Origin: Synechococcus sp. SB0662_bin_14
GTDB taxonomy: Bacteria; Cyanobacteriota; Cyanobacteriia; PCC-6307; Cyanobiaceae
Reading direction: 5' to 3'
Assembly: GCA_009840445.1 (NCBI GenBank)
Contig: VXNS01000021.1
Span: 35,877 to 99,876 of the forward strand
DNA: 64,000 bases
Shown: one piece after another, positions 41,821 to 50,261 of the stretch
Layout of the letters: every line of letters begins with the position of its first letter
Position numbering within the stretch: the first letter of the stretch is position 1
Program-made: the position numbers and the translations under genes
The notes under the pieces: model-generated
Seen by the model: the letters and a program-made list of their open reading frames with translations, nothing else
The model's database searches: none
Told to the model about the DNA's origin: nothing

Positions 41821-43716
41821 TTAGTCCACACGTTCCAGCAGACGGGCCAGGAGTTCCTGGCTCCGGGTCTGGAGGGTGAGCAGTTGCTCGGCTTTGAGGC
41901 CACCCACACCCAACTGGGCCAACTGGTGCAGATGGCAACAGACCGCGTGACTGAGGGTTGTATTGGGGGACGGACCTGAACCTGTAACCACGGCGCCGGC
42001 AGCCAGCTTGAGCAAACCTTTCACCAGGGGATGGGCCTTGTTGACCAACAGCACGTGGTGGTCCGGCAGGCTGGGCAGTTGCCGTTGCATCAGGGCGCTC
42101 ACATCATTGATCCGCCGCATCTGCTCCGGCAAAAGAATCAAGGCCGCCGGGGCCGCTTCCCCCTTGAGGCTTTTCACCTGAACGGTGACTTTGTCATTGT
42201 TCAGGGCTGCTTTGAACAGGCTGCGCAGCTTCTCACCATCCTGTTCTCCACTGGCATCCGCCAATTCCGGTGTCTGGTCCGTGAAGCTTTCGTCCAGTTC
42301 CGCATCCACCCGCTTGAAGCTCACCCGCTCTTCCCGTTGCTCCAGCCAGGGCAGGAACTGGCTATCAATCAGGGCATCGGCTGTGAGCACCTCAATGCCC
42401 TGGCCTGTCCAGAGTTGCAGGGCGGAGCCTTGGGCAACAGGGTCTGTGCAGTAGATCACGGACTTGCGCCGCTCCTCCGGGCAGCGTTGCAGGTATCCCT
42501 TGATGGTGGTGTAACAGCCGGCGTCCGTGGCAATGGGGTCCGTCCGGCCTTCTGCTGCCTGGGCGGTGGTGGCAAAGAGAACCCGATCCGCCACCTTGTC
42601 GGCAAACTTCTCCTCCTCCATGGCGCCAATTTTGATGAAGGGGGCAAGATCGTTCCAGATTTCCCCGTAACGCTGCGGCTCTTCCCCGTGAAGCTGGGCC
42701 AGACGATCCCCCACCTTGCGGGCAATAAACCCACCAATGGAGCGCACCTGACGATCCGTCTGCAGGGCGCTGCGGCTCACGTTGAGGGGCAGATCGGGCG
42801 CATCAAGGACACCTTTCAAGGGAAGCAGGAACGACGGCACCACCTCCTTGACAGAATCACTCACAAACACCTGGTTGCAGTAGAGGCGAATCTGCCCCTG
42901 GTCCCACTGGCTGTTCTCTTGCAACTTCGGGAAGAACAGGATGCCCCGCAAGTTGTAGGGGTAGTCCGTGCTGAGGTGAACCCAAAGCAGGGGGTCCCCT
43001 TGGAAGGGATAGAGGTAACGGTAAAGCTCTTTGTAATCCTCGTCCTTGAGTTCACTGGGACTTTGCCGCCATGGGGCCTTGCAACGATTCACGGTATCCC
43101 CTTCCAACTTCACGGGAACGGGCATGAAGTCGCAGTAGGTGGTAATCAGTTGACGGATACGGCTGGGCTCCCGGTATTCCAACTCCTCCTCTTGCAGGTG
43201 GAGAATCACGTCGGTGCCCGGGCTGCTGCGATCACCCTCCTCCAACTGGAATTGGGGCGAGCCATCACAACTCCAATGGACGGCGCTGGCGCCGGGCTTG
43301 GCGCTGAGGCTCCGTAGCTCAACTTTGCTGGCCACCATGAAGCTGGAGTAGAACCCCAGACCAAAATGGCCAATGATGGCGTCTTGCTCATGCTTGTATT
43401 TCGATAAGAACTCTTCGGCGCTGGAAAAAGCCACTTGATTGATATAGCGCTTCACCTCGTCAGCGTCCATGCCAATGCCGTTATCGCTGACTGTGATCGT
43501 CTTTACTTCGCGGTCAATGCGAATCTGAATCTCCCCATCCTCCCCTTCCTGGCAATCGCTAGCCATGGCCGCCATACGCCGCTTATTGATGGCATCGATG
43601 CCATTGCTGACCAGCTCCCGCAAGAACACCTCATGGCCGGAATACACGGCTTTTTTGATGATCGGGAAGATGTTCTCGGTGTGAATCTGAATCTCGCCGT
43701 GCTCAAGAACAGCCAT
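41821..43716 (-). CDS. htpG: Molecular chaperone HtpG (Hsp90)
   Basis: The product is 631 residues, normal for bacterial Hsp90. N-terminal ATPase segment is typical: N-I-F-P-I-I-K-K-A-V-Y-S, L-R-E-L-V-S-N-G-I-D-A-I, D-N-G-I-G-M and G-H-F-G-L-G-F-Y-S. The middle domain has L-N-V-S-R-S-A-L-Q. Cytoplasmic, dimeric, and in cyanobacteria important for heat and light stress and phycobilisome maintenance. Start ATG 43716. Convergent with the phosphatase gene. Confidence 0.97.
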   Translation of the reverse strand: MAVLEHGEIQIHTENIFPIIKKAVYSGHEVFLRELVSNGIDAINKRRMAAMASDCQEGEDGEIQIRIDREVKTITVSDNGIGMDADEVKRYINQVAFSSAEEFLSKYKHEQDAIIGHFGLGFYSSFMVASKVELRSLSAKPGASAVHWSCDGSPQFQLEEGDRSSPGTDVILHLQEEELEYREPSRIRQLITTYCDFMPVPVKLEGDTVNRCKAPWRQSPSELKDEDYKELYRYLYPFQGDPLLWVHLSTDYPYNLRGILFFPKLQENSQWDQGQIRLYCNQVFVSDSVKEVVPSFLLPLKGVLDAPDLPLNVSRSALQTDRQVRSIGGFIARKVGDRLAQLHGEEPQRYGEIWNDLAPFIKIGAMEEEKFADKVADRVLFATTAQAAEGRTDPIATDAGCYTTIKGYLQRCPEERRKSVIYCTDPVAQGSALQLWTGQGIEVLTADALIDSQFLPWLEQREERVSFKRVDAELDESFTDQTPELADASGEQDGEKLRSLFKAALNNDKVTVQVKSLKGEAAPAALILLPEQMRRINDVSALMQRQLPSLPDHHVLLVNKAHPLVKGLLKLAAGAVVTGSGPSPNTTLSHAVCCHLHQLAQLGVGGLKAEQLLTLQTRSQELLARLLERVD

Positions 43717-43843
43717 GGGGCATTGCAGTTAAAGCGCAATGCAGTGTATTCCCGACCAAGATCGTCACCCAGGCCTGCACAGGTGGGGAATGCCGTACGC
43801 CATGGGCAAGGGGATCCCCTGGGGACACATCTCAGCAATGGGC

Positions 43844-44071
43844 CTAGCCCCGTTGGCGCTGCAACTGGGGGCGCTCCTCCGGCACAATGGCGCCATCCAC
43901 CGGACACACCTGCTGACAGATACCGCAGTCAATGCAGACATCAAAGCCAATCCAGTAAAAGTTGGTACCTTTGGCGTTTTTACCCTCTCCGGGATGGATG
44001 CAAGCCACTGGGCAGGCGTCAACGCAAACCGCCACCCCTTCACAGCGATCCGTGAGAATTGTGTGGGGCAT
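43844..44071 (-). CDS. Bacterial-type ferredoxin with two Fe-S clusters
   Basis: The product is 75 residues. Cys patterns C-E-G-V-A-V-C-V-D-A-C-P and C-I-D-C-G-I-C-Q-Q-V-C-P predict two clusters; the first pattern has C-x5-C-x3-C-P spacing, which recalls 3Fe-4S/4Fe-4S (7Fe) ferredoxins. A start at ATG 44074 would add one Met. It is not PsaC, whose sequence is distinct. It is 26 bases downstream of hisZ on the same strand. Confidence 0.9.
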   Translation of the reverse strand: MPHTILTDRCEGVAVCVDACPVACIHPGEGKNAKGTNFYWIGFDVCIDCGICQQVCPVDGAIVPEERPQLQRQRG

Positions 44072-44096
44072 CAAAACAGGAGAAGGAAAGTTGATC

Positions 44097-45521
44097 CTAG
44101 GGGGAAAGATGAGTCCCCATGGGGGCTTCAGGGAGCGGACCCCCGTCCCTGGCGCCCGTCAGCCATTCCAGGCAGGGGAGTGGCCGCTGTCTCCAGGCAG
44201 CCCTGGCGGCCTCCAGCGTGGGGCAGGGTTGAGGCCAGAGTTCAGCCTCAACCTGGGCTGTCCGGTGGCGCTGCACACAGGCCATGGCTGCCTGCTGGCC
44301 CATGGGGTGGTCATAGGTGACCAGCACCTGGGGGCCATGGGGGGAGCGATCCTGGGCAATCTCCCCGGCCATGGGGGAAGGCAACAACTCGGCTTGCATC
44401 TGGGCGTGATGGTGGCGCTCCAGGCAGGCCATGGCATCCCTCAGGCGACTGGGGTGGTGATAGGCCACCAGCACCTGCACGTCGGTCTGGCCGGAGAGGG
44501 CTGCCCTGCGGCCTTGCAGGAGTCCACGCAGACACTCCACTTTAAAACTGAAACCGGTTCCGCTGGCGCGCTGCTCGCCAGGGGCAAAGTGCTTGAGGAG
44601 GCGATTGTAGCGACCACCGGTGGCCACCGACACCAGGGCGTAGGCATCCTGGCAAACCAGACGCAGCACGACCCCGTCATAGAAACCGAACGTCGGCAGG
44701 AAGGTGGGGTCCAGTTGCAGGCGCACGCCAGCTTGGCGCGCCCGTTCCCCCACCAGCGCCACCAATGCCCGCAACTCGTCCACGGCAGCGGCTTTTGAAA
44801 AAGCCGACAGCGTATCCAGCACCGCCTCCGGTTCCCCCCGCATACCCAGCAATTGTTGGGCCCGCTGCCGGTCCGCGTCCGAGAGGTCCAAGGCCTGGAG
44901 CTGCAAGACGTCGTAGCGGCTCAGGGCCTGGCGCACACCAGCCTGTTGATGGTGGGGGAAATCCGCCAGAAGGGCGGCAAACAGGGCTTGGTGGCCCAGC
45001 AGCAGAGTGGGCTGGTGATCCGGGTGGAAGGGCAGTTGACGGCAAGCATCCAGCAGGACGGCCACCAGCTCTCCATCCCCTGCCAGTCCTGGAGCACCAA
45101 TGAGTTCAATGCCACTCTGCAGTTCCTCCTGCACCCGCTCATGGCCACCCATGTCCTCCCGATGAAACACGCTGCCCTCATACCAGAGCCGCAAAGGCCT
45201 GGGCCGGCCGGCCAAGCGGGTGCAGGCTGTCCTGGCCACGCTGGCGGTGATCTCCGGGCGCAGACCCAGAGCGTCCTGGGTGGCCACCTTGAGCAGCACT
45301 TCGGCATCAATGGCGCCAGCAGCCTCCAAGGTATCCAGCCGCTCAATGGTGGGAGGCGCCAACTCCTTATAGCCCCAGCGGCGATAGACGCCATGAAGCT
45401 GGGCGCAAATCCAGCGGTTGTCCTCCACGTCCTGGGGGAGCAGATCCCTGGCCCCTCTGGCAGGTTGCCGGCTGACCTCCTCACTGCTCTGAAGATCAGA
45501 GCGTTCTTGCCAGAGGATCAT
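44097..45521 (-). CDS. hisZ: ATP phosphoribosyltransferase regulatory subunit HisZ with duplicated C-terminal unit
   Basis: The product is 474 residues, longer than most HisZ proteins (about 390-400). HisZ is a class II tRNA-synthetase-like protein lacking the acylation function; with a short-form HisG it catalyses and controls the first step of histidine synthesis. The N-terminus G-A-R-D-L-L-P, R-P-E-I-T-A-S-V-A-R and Y-E-G-S-V-F fit. Histidyl-tRNA synthetase hallmarks are weak. Two tandem copies of a unit reading Q-V-L-V-x-Y-x-H-P, A-M-A-C, R-H-x-x-A-Q, A-E-L near residues 345-385 and 397-440 explain the extra length. Confidence 0.88.
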   Translation of the reverse strand: MILWQERSDLQSSEEVSRQPARGARDLLPQDVEDNRWICAQLHGVYRRWGYKELAPPTIERLDTLEAAGAIDAEVLLKVATQDALGLRPEITASVARTACTRLAGRPRPLRLWYEGSVFHREDMGGHERVQEELQSGIELIGAPGLAGDGELVAVLLDACRQLPFHPDHQPTLLLGHQALFAALLADFPHHQQAGVRQALSRYDVLQLQALDLSDADRQRAQQLLGMRGEPEAVLDTLSAFSKAAAVDELRALVALVGERARQAGVRLQLDPTFLPTFGFYDGVVLRLVCQDAYALVSVATGGRYNRLLKHFAPGEQRASGTGFSFKVECLRGLLQGRRAALSGQTDVQVLVAYHHPSRLRDAMACLERHHHAQMQAELLPSPMAGEIAQDRSPHGPQVLVTYDHPMGQQAAMACVQRHRTAQVEAELWPQPCPTLEAARAAWRQRPLPCLEWLTGARDGGPLPEAPMGTHLSP

Positions 45522-45572
45522 GGGGGATGGGGGTCTTGAAGCGATGCTAGCGCCCCATGGGCCAGCACCCCT

Positions 45573-46010
45573 TCACCACTTTTTATAGGGCAGAAACTTG
45601 CCGCAGAAGACCACCTTGACCCGGTCTCCTTTCGGGTCCTCCTCCTTGTCCACGTGGATAGTAAAATCAATGGCGCTCATGATGCCGTCACCAAACTTTT
45701 CCTGAATCACGTCTTTCATAGGCAGTCCATATACTTGCATGATTTCGTAGAAACGATAGATGAGGGGATCCGTGGGCACAACAGGATCCAGACATCCCTT
45801 GACGGGATAGCGGGTCAGAAACGCCAGGGCATCGTCTCCCAAGCCCAGAACCTGGCAGAGCTTGGCCGCCTCTTCGGGTGATGCGCTGGCCTGTCCGTAC
45901 AGCATGGCCGCCACACACATCTCGTCAAGCCCCACATGGGACGCCAACTGGGCAAACGTCAGACCAGAAAGGGCCTTGGCTGCAAGCAGGGTCTCGGTCA
46001 TGGTGGCCAT
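45573..46010 (-). CDS. cynS: Cyanate hydratase (cyanase)
   Basis: The product is 145 residues, near the usual 150-156. Cyanase converts cyanate and bicarbonate to ammonia and two CO2 in the cytoplasm. Family segments: [12 protein letters not shown], the [10 protein letters not shown] region and catalytic end S-A-I-D-F with K-F-L-P-Y-K-K-W. I take ATG 46010 (M-A-T-M-T-E-T); the longer ORF upstream is not conserved. It lies downstream of bicA on the same strand. Confidence 0.95.
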   Translation of the reverse strand: MATMTETLLAAKALSGLTFAQLASHVGLDEMCVAAMLYGQASASPEEAAKLCQVLGLGDDALAFLTRYPVKGCLDPVVPTDPLIYRFYEIMQVYGLPMKDVIQEKFGDGIMSAIDFTIHVDKEEDPKGDRVKVVFCGKFLPYKKW

Positions 46011-46159
46011 GGCGTTGGGGAAAAACTGTAGCGATTCTCCACCGCCCCAACCAACGGTCCCGTTGTCTTGGCTACCGTTACGCACCTGCAGGCAATCCCC
46101 TCGGTTAAGGCTCAGGTCGAGCCTGGCAGCCTGGCCGCCAGGAGGCATGGTTCAGGGTT

Positions 46160-47830
46160 TCAACCCTTGATGGCCTCAACGGCCGCAGCCAGGGCCTCAC
46201 TGCGGCTCAATTGGGTGTGGTCAGCGGGCAGCAATTCAAACAACTTCAGTGCTTCCAGCCGTTTGCGGGTGGTGCCCGCAGCCCCCACAACATACACATG
46301 GCGCTTGGCTTTCACCGCCTCCTCTACGGCGTTTTCCACGGCCAATGCCGCGGTGACGCCCAAGTGGGAGACGGCGCCAAGATCAAAAACAACGGCGTTG
46401 CACTGGCCAATGGCGTTGTGCTCCCGGCCAATGGTTTTGGCCACACCAAAAATCATGTCTCCCGTGAGCTGGAACAGGAGCACACGGCCCTTGCCCGCAT
46501 CCAGCAGGGCTTTCTCCTCCTGGGGAAGATTCAGGTCGTCATCGGCCGTGCTGATGGACTTCACCACGTCACTCTGCTTCTGGGAGAGGCGGTCAATGGT
46601 GAGCATATTGGCCAGGAATACGCCTACGCCCACGGCCACGATCAGATCCCACAGCACCGTAAGGCCAATGACCACATAGAGGATCAGAGCGCCCTTGGCG
46701 GAAATCCGGTGGGCCCGCTTGAGGAATCCCCAATCCACAATATCGAAGCCCACCTTCAGGGCAATACCCGCCAGTACCGCCATGGGGATCGGGGCCACGA
46801 ACCCGGGAAGAGCCAAAATCGCCACCATCAGCAGCACCGCCCGGATGATGCCGGAGAGGGCTGATCGTGCCCCCGTCTGAATGTTCGCCACTGTGCCCAT
46901 GGTGGCTCCGGCCCCGGCAATGCCGCCAAAAAGGCCCGACACCACATTGCCCAGGCCCTGCCCCACCAACTCCTTGTTGGAGTTGTGCTCAGTGCGGGTC
47001 AGGCTGTCGGCCACCACGGAGGTGAGCAGGGCGTCAATACATCCCAACGCGCCTAGCACCGCAGCATCCGCCAGCATCAAGCCCAGCTCGTCGGCCCCAA
47101 AGACCGGAATCTGCAAACTGGGGAGACCGGCACTGATTTCCCCGATGCGACGGATGCCCTCGTCGATGCCGAAGGAAGAGCCCAGCGAGGGAATCAGGGT
47201 CAAGGAGAGGATGGTCCCGAACACAAGGGCCAGCACTTGCGGAGGAAGAAACTTCTTGATGCGCTGGGGTGTGAACCAGAGAATGGCGATGGTGATTGCA
47301 GCAAGCAGCAACTCCAGCGGCTTCACCCCAGCGAGCAACTGGGGCAGACTCTGCAACGTTCCCATCACCCCTCCCGGGGGACCCTTCTGCCCCAATGCCG
47401 GCCCCAACTGCAGCACGATGAGGATGAAGCCGATTCCGGACATGAAGCCCGAAATCACCGTGTAGGGCATTTGGGTGATGTAGCGCCCCAGCCGCAAGAG
47501 GCCCAGCAGGATCTGGAACACACCGGCCAGCATGACCACGGTGAAGGCCATGGCCATGCCGTTTTCAGGGTTGCTGGCGGTGAGGTTGGCAATCACGGCG
47601 GTCATCACCACCGTCATGGGACCGGTGGGTTCCGAGATGAGTGTGGGCGTTCCCCCAAACAGCGCCGCAAACAGCCCAACCAATACAGCGCCCCACAGAC
47701 CTGCTTCAGGTCCTGCCCCGGAGGCGACACCAAAGGTCAGGGCCATGGGCAAGGCAATGATGGCTGCCGTGAGGCCACCCCACCAGTCACCTTTGAGGTT
47801 GTTGCGACTGATCTGATTCAGAAGTTGCAT
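46160..47830 (-). CDS. bicA: BicA-type SulP-family sodium-dependent bicarbonate transporter
   Basis: The product is 556 residues. Twelve to fourteen membrane segments are followed by a C-terminal STAS domain (about residues 430-556: D-A-G-K-G-R-V-L-L-F-Q-L-T-G-D-M-I-F). SulP landmarks: L-P-M-A-L-T-F-G-V-A-S-G-A-G near 27-40, E-P-T-G-P-M-T near 74, and G-A-G-A-T-M-G-T. It matches cyanobacterial BicA, the low-affinity, high-flux HCO3- importer in the plasma membrane. Start ATG 47830 (M-Q-L-L-N-Q-I-S-R); the upstream extension is frame-shadow of the DCC gene, which overlaps by 44 bases. Confidence 0.93.
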   Translation of the reverse strand: MQLLNQISRNNLKGDWWGGLTAAIIALPMALTFGVASGAGPEAGLWGAVLVGLFAALFGGTPTLISEPTGPMTVVMTAVIANLTASNPENGMAMAFTVVMLAGVFQILLGLLRLGRYITQMPYTVISGFMSGIGFILIVLQLGPALGQKGPPGGVMGTLQSLPQLLAGVKPLELLLAAITIAILWFTPQRIKKFLPPQVLALVFGTILSLTLIPSLGSSFGIDEGIRRIGEISAGLPSLQIPVFGADELGLMLADAAVLGALGCIDALLTSVVADSLTRTEHNSNKELVGQGLGNVVSGLFGGIAGAGATMGTVANIQTGARSALSGIIRAVLLMVAILALPGFVAPIPMAVLAGIALKVGFDIVDWGFLKRAHRISAKGALILYVVIGLTVLWDLIVAVGVGVFLANMLTIDRLSQKQSDVVKSISTADDDLNLPQEEKALLDAGKGRVLLFQLTGDMIFGVAKTIGREHNAIGQCNAVVFDLGAVSHLGVTAALAVENAVEEAVKAKRHVYVVGAAGTTRKRLEALKLFELLPADHTQLSRSEALAAAVEAIKG

Positions 47831-48242
47831 CAGGATCGGGGTCAGGATCGGGATCAGTCGGCAGGCTACGCCACCCCAGGGCCAGGCGACGGGCCCACAA
47901 CAGCAGAGGATAGAGACGTTCTGTCCGTTCTCGGCTGGCAAACACCACCTTGAGAAGCCCCAACAGCCCCGCGGAAGGCCGCAGTTGATCACACAGCAGG
48001 GCCACTGCCGCTGGACCGTGAAACAGCCGGGTGTCTCCATCCCGCTCCACCATCAACACGGCTCCCCTGGAGAGTGGGTAGCCTTGCGCCTTCAGTGCCT
48101 GGCGAAGCTGGTGGTTGGCGCGCCCGTCAACGATCTGCAACTGGGGTAGACCGCCCCTCAGCTCGCTCAACTCCGCGAAACCACGGCAGAAGGGGCAGCC
48201 GCCGTCAAAGACCAACTGTAGGCGTGCAGGCTGTGACTTCAA
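47787..48242 (-). CDS. DCC family (DUF393) thiol-disulfide oxidoreductase-like protein
   Basis: The product is 151 residues. The family signature D-G-G-C-P-F-C near residue 13-19 is present, giving the DxxC..C pattern of DCC proteins, thioredoxin-like folds of uncertain function. It ends in an unusual D-P-D-P-D-P-D-P run encoded by repeated hexamers that also underlie the start of bicA. Start is TTG 48242, overlapping the preceding gene's stop (TTGA). Likely one operon with bicA. Confidence 0.85.
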   Translation of the reverse strand: MKSQPARLQLVFDGGCPFCRGFAELSELRGGLPQLQIVDGRANHQLRQALKAQGYPLSRGAVLMVERDGDTRLFHGPAAVALLCDQLRPSAGLLGLLKVVFASRERTERLYPLLLWARRLALGWRSLPTDPDPDPDPDATSESDQSQQPQR

Positions 48243-49291
48243 GGCTTGGTGGACTCAAGGCTTGAAGCCAAGATCATATCCTCTGAAATGTAGCCAGCTT
48301 CCCGCAGCAACGCGGCCAACTCGCTGGGAAAGTTCGGGTGGCGCATGGACCCTTGGCCGCAGTCTCCACCATGGCCATGGTGTTCTTCACCGGGGCAATA
48401 CTCCAGGCCCCATTGACTGTCTCGGTCATGGCGCTGGAGCACCACGGGCCAGGCTTCTTCAATGCGACCCGCACGGGCATGGCTGGCGGCATACCCGGCC
48501 AGAAACCCATTCACCTCGCCGCCACGGTTGTTGTCCAGAAGTTGGGCTTGACGTTGCGCATCCTTTTCAAAGAGGGGGCGCAGGTGGGGCAGGTGGCCAA
48601 CATCGACCACCTGCTCCCCCTGAAGCGCCAGAAACTGGAGCGGAGCGCTGGATCCCGTGTAGGAGGAGAAGCGATAAAGGAAGCGATTGTCCACTACGGC
48701 CAGCAAGTACCCGTGGCCCGGGACAGGCTCCGTGGCCGCAAAGATATCTCCGTCAAATGCGCCCGCATCAATGGCTTGCCACTCACCCTGGTCGTTCTCG
48801 CGGAAGATGGTGACCAGGGCACAGCAATGGGCGCCGCCGCTGTATTGGGAAAACAGCACTTCCGGGCTACCGTTGTCCGTGTCCAGCTCCACCATCTGCA
48901 TCAGGGCGTTGGTCACGGGACTGGGCAAGCCCATGTGCTCCAGCAGGGGGGTATCCGTCAGCAGACTGATGGGTGCGTCGTCCCCGCTGGCGGCAGGCCA
49001 GAGTCTGAGCACGGGTTGTTGTTGCTCGCCGCCGTACCCGTCCGGCTTGACAAGAAACGACAGGTCCGCTCTCACGCCCGCTGCCGTGAGGCTGCCGCCT
49101 GATGGGTTGTCGTCCGGCCCGGTCCGCAGCAGCAGAGGTTCAAAACCAGCCACGGGGTGGGTGCCCTTGTGCCCCTGTGGACCCAGCACTGTGGTAATCA
49201 AAGGTCCCAGCGCCAGCCATCCCAAGGCGGCACAGATGCCGGCCAGCACCGCCAGCCAGGGGACCATAGTGGTGGACTTCCAGGAGGGCAT
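48239..49291 (-). CDS. Hypothetical membrane-anchored or secreted protein
   Basis: The product is about 350 residues from ATG 49291 (two codons after ATG 49297). One N-terminal hydrophobic segment (residues about 10-32) looks like an uncleaved anchor or signal. The rest is soluble, with a Cys pair in G-G-A-H-C-C-A-L near 150 and D-x-D-x-G repeats reminiscent of FG-GAP or integrin-like blades. The C-terminal part has a His/Gly/Cys-rich segment (E-E-H-H-G-H-G-G-D-C). No firm family. It overlaps the DCC gene by 4 bases. Confidence 0.7.
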   Translation of the reverse strand: MPSWKSTTMVPWLAVLAGICAALGWLALGPLITTVLGPQGHKGTHPVAGFEPLLLRTGPDDNPSGGSLTAAGVRADLSFLVKPDGYGGEQQQPVLRLWPAASGDDAPISLLTDTPLLEHMGLPSPVTNALMQMVELDTDNGSPEVLFSQYSGGAHCCALVTIFRENDQGEWQAIDAGAFDGDIFAATEPVPGHGYLLAVVDNRFLYRFSSYTGSSAPLQFLALQGEQVVDVGHLPHLRPLFEKDAQRQAQLLDNNRGGEVNGFLAGYAASHARAGRIEEAWPVVLQRHDRDSQWGLEYCPGEEHHGHGGDCGQGSMRHPNFPSELAALLREAGYISEDMILASSLESTKP

Positions 49292-49431
49292 GGTCAAACC
49301 ATTCTAGGGCCTGGCATTCATTGAGCCAGCAGATTGTTGAGGCTGCCAGGGCCTGGCGCCCGGACAAGCCGTGGCTGCTTGCGCTGGAGGAGGTGTAACG
49401 TCTCCCATGGACCCTGGTAGAGTATTCAGCC

Positions 49432-50256
49432 ATGGAAAGTGAGTTTCACCGCGTTGCCCAAGACAAAAGCAAGGGCGACAAGGGAGGATCTGGTGGTCCG
49501 GGCGTGCCCTGGTTCCTGATGGCCGGCGGCCTCCTGCTATTGCTATTGCTGAGTCAGGCCGTGTTCATCGTTCCTGCCGGTACTGTGGCGGTGATCACCA
49601 CCCTTGGGCGCGTGACAGGCTCTCCACGGGGCGCTGGCCCGAACTTGAAGGTGCCCTTGTTTCAGAGCACCCACCGCTTCAGCGTAAAAACCCAGGTCCG
49701 CCCGGAGCGATTTGCCAGCCTCACCAAAGACCTGCAGGTGATTGAAGCCACGGCCACGGTCAAATACGCCCTCAAGCCCCAGGAAGTGGGACGGGTCTAC
49801 GCCCAAATTGCCACCTTTGACGGTGATGTCTACCCCCGCATCGTGCAACCGTCCCTGCTGAAGGCCCTCAAGTCCGTGTTCTCCCGCTACGACCTGGTGA
49901 CGATCGCCTCCCAATGGGGCAGCATCTCCGAGGAGGTGGAGCAGCAGGTGGATACGGAACTCAGCCGTTTTGGCTATGTGGACGTGCAGGGCCTGGACCT
50001 GACCGGTTTGCAGATTGCCGAGGAATACCGCGCCGCCATTGAGGAGAAGCAGATTGCCGAGCAGCGGCTGCAGCGGGCCCAGACGGAGGTGCGCATTGCC
50101 GAGGAAGAGGCCAAGAAGTTCCAGACCCTGTCCCAGAGCCTTGACGAACAGGTGCTCTACAAGCTGTTTCTGGATCGGTGGGACGGGAAAACCAGCGTTG
50201 TGCCCAACTTCCCCGGTGGTGGGTCGGTTCCTGTGATTGTGGATGCCCAGCCCTGA
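49432..50256 (+). CDS. Prohibitin/SPFH-domain membrane protein
   Basis: The product is 274 residues. One N-terminal membrane helix (about residues 27-45, L-L-L-L-L-L-L-S-Q-A-V-F) is followed by an SPFH domain (V-P-A-G-T-V-A-V-I-T-T-L-G-R-V, later K-T-Q-V-R-P-E-R) and a coiled-coil-like stretch rich in Glu/Ala/Gln (E-E-K-Q-I-A-E-Q-R-L-Q). This matches prohibitin-like proteins, which oligomerise in membranes and modulate proteases such as FtsH. Divergent from the hypothetical gene at 48239-49291. Confidence 0.93.
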   Translation: MESEFHRVAQDKSKGDKGGSGGPGVPWFLMAGGLLLLLLLSQAVFIVPAGTVAVITTLGRVTGSPRGAGPNLKVPLFQSTHRFSVKTQVRPERFASLTKDLQVIEATATVKYALKPQEVGRVYAQIATFDGDVYPRIVQPSLLKALKSVFSRYDLVTIASQWGSISEEVEQQVDTELSRFGYVDVQGLDLTGLQIAEEYRAAIEEKQIAEQRLQRAQTEVRIAEEEAKKFQTLSQSLDEQVLYKLFLDRWDGKTSVVPNFPGGGSVPVIVDAQP

Positions 50257-50261
50257 TCCGG

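Noticed and set aside
43844..44071. Considered psaC for the two-cluster ferredoxin
   Set aside because: Length is near PsaC, but the Cys spacing and sequence (C-E-G-V-A-V-C) differ from the C-I-G-C-T-Q-C of PsaC.
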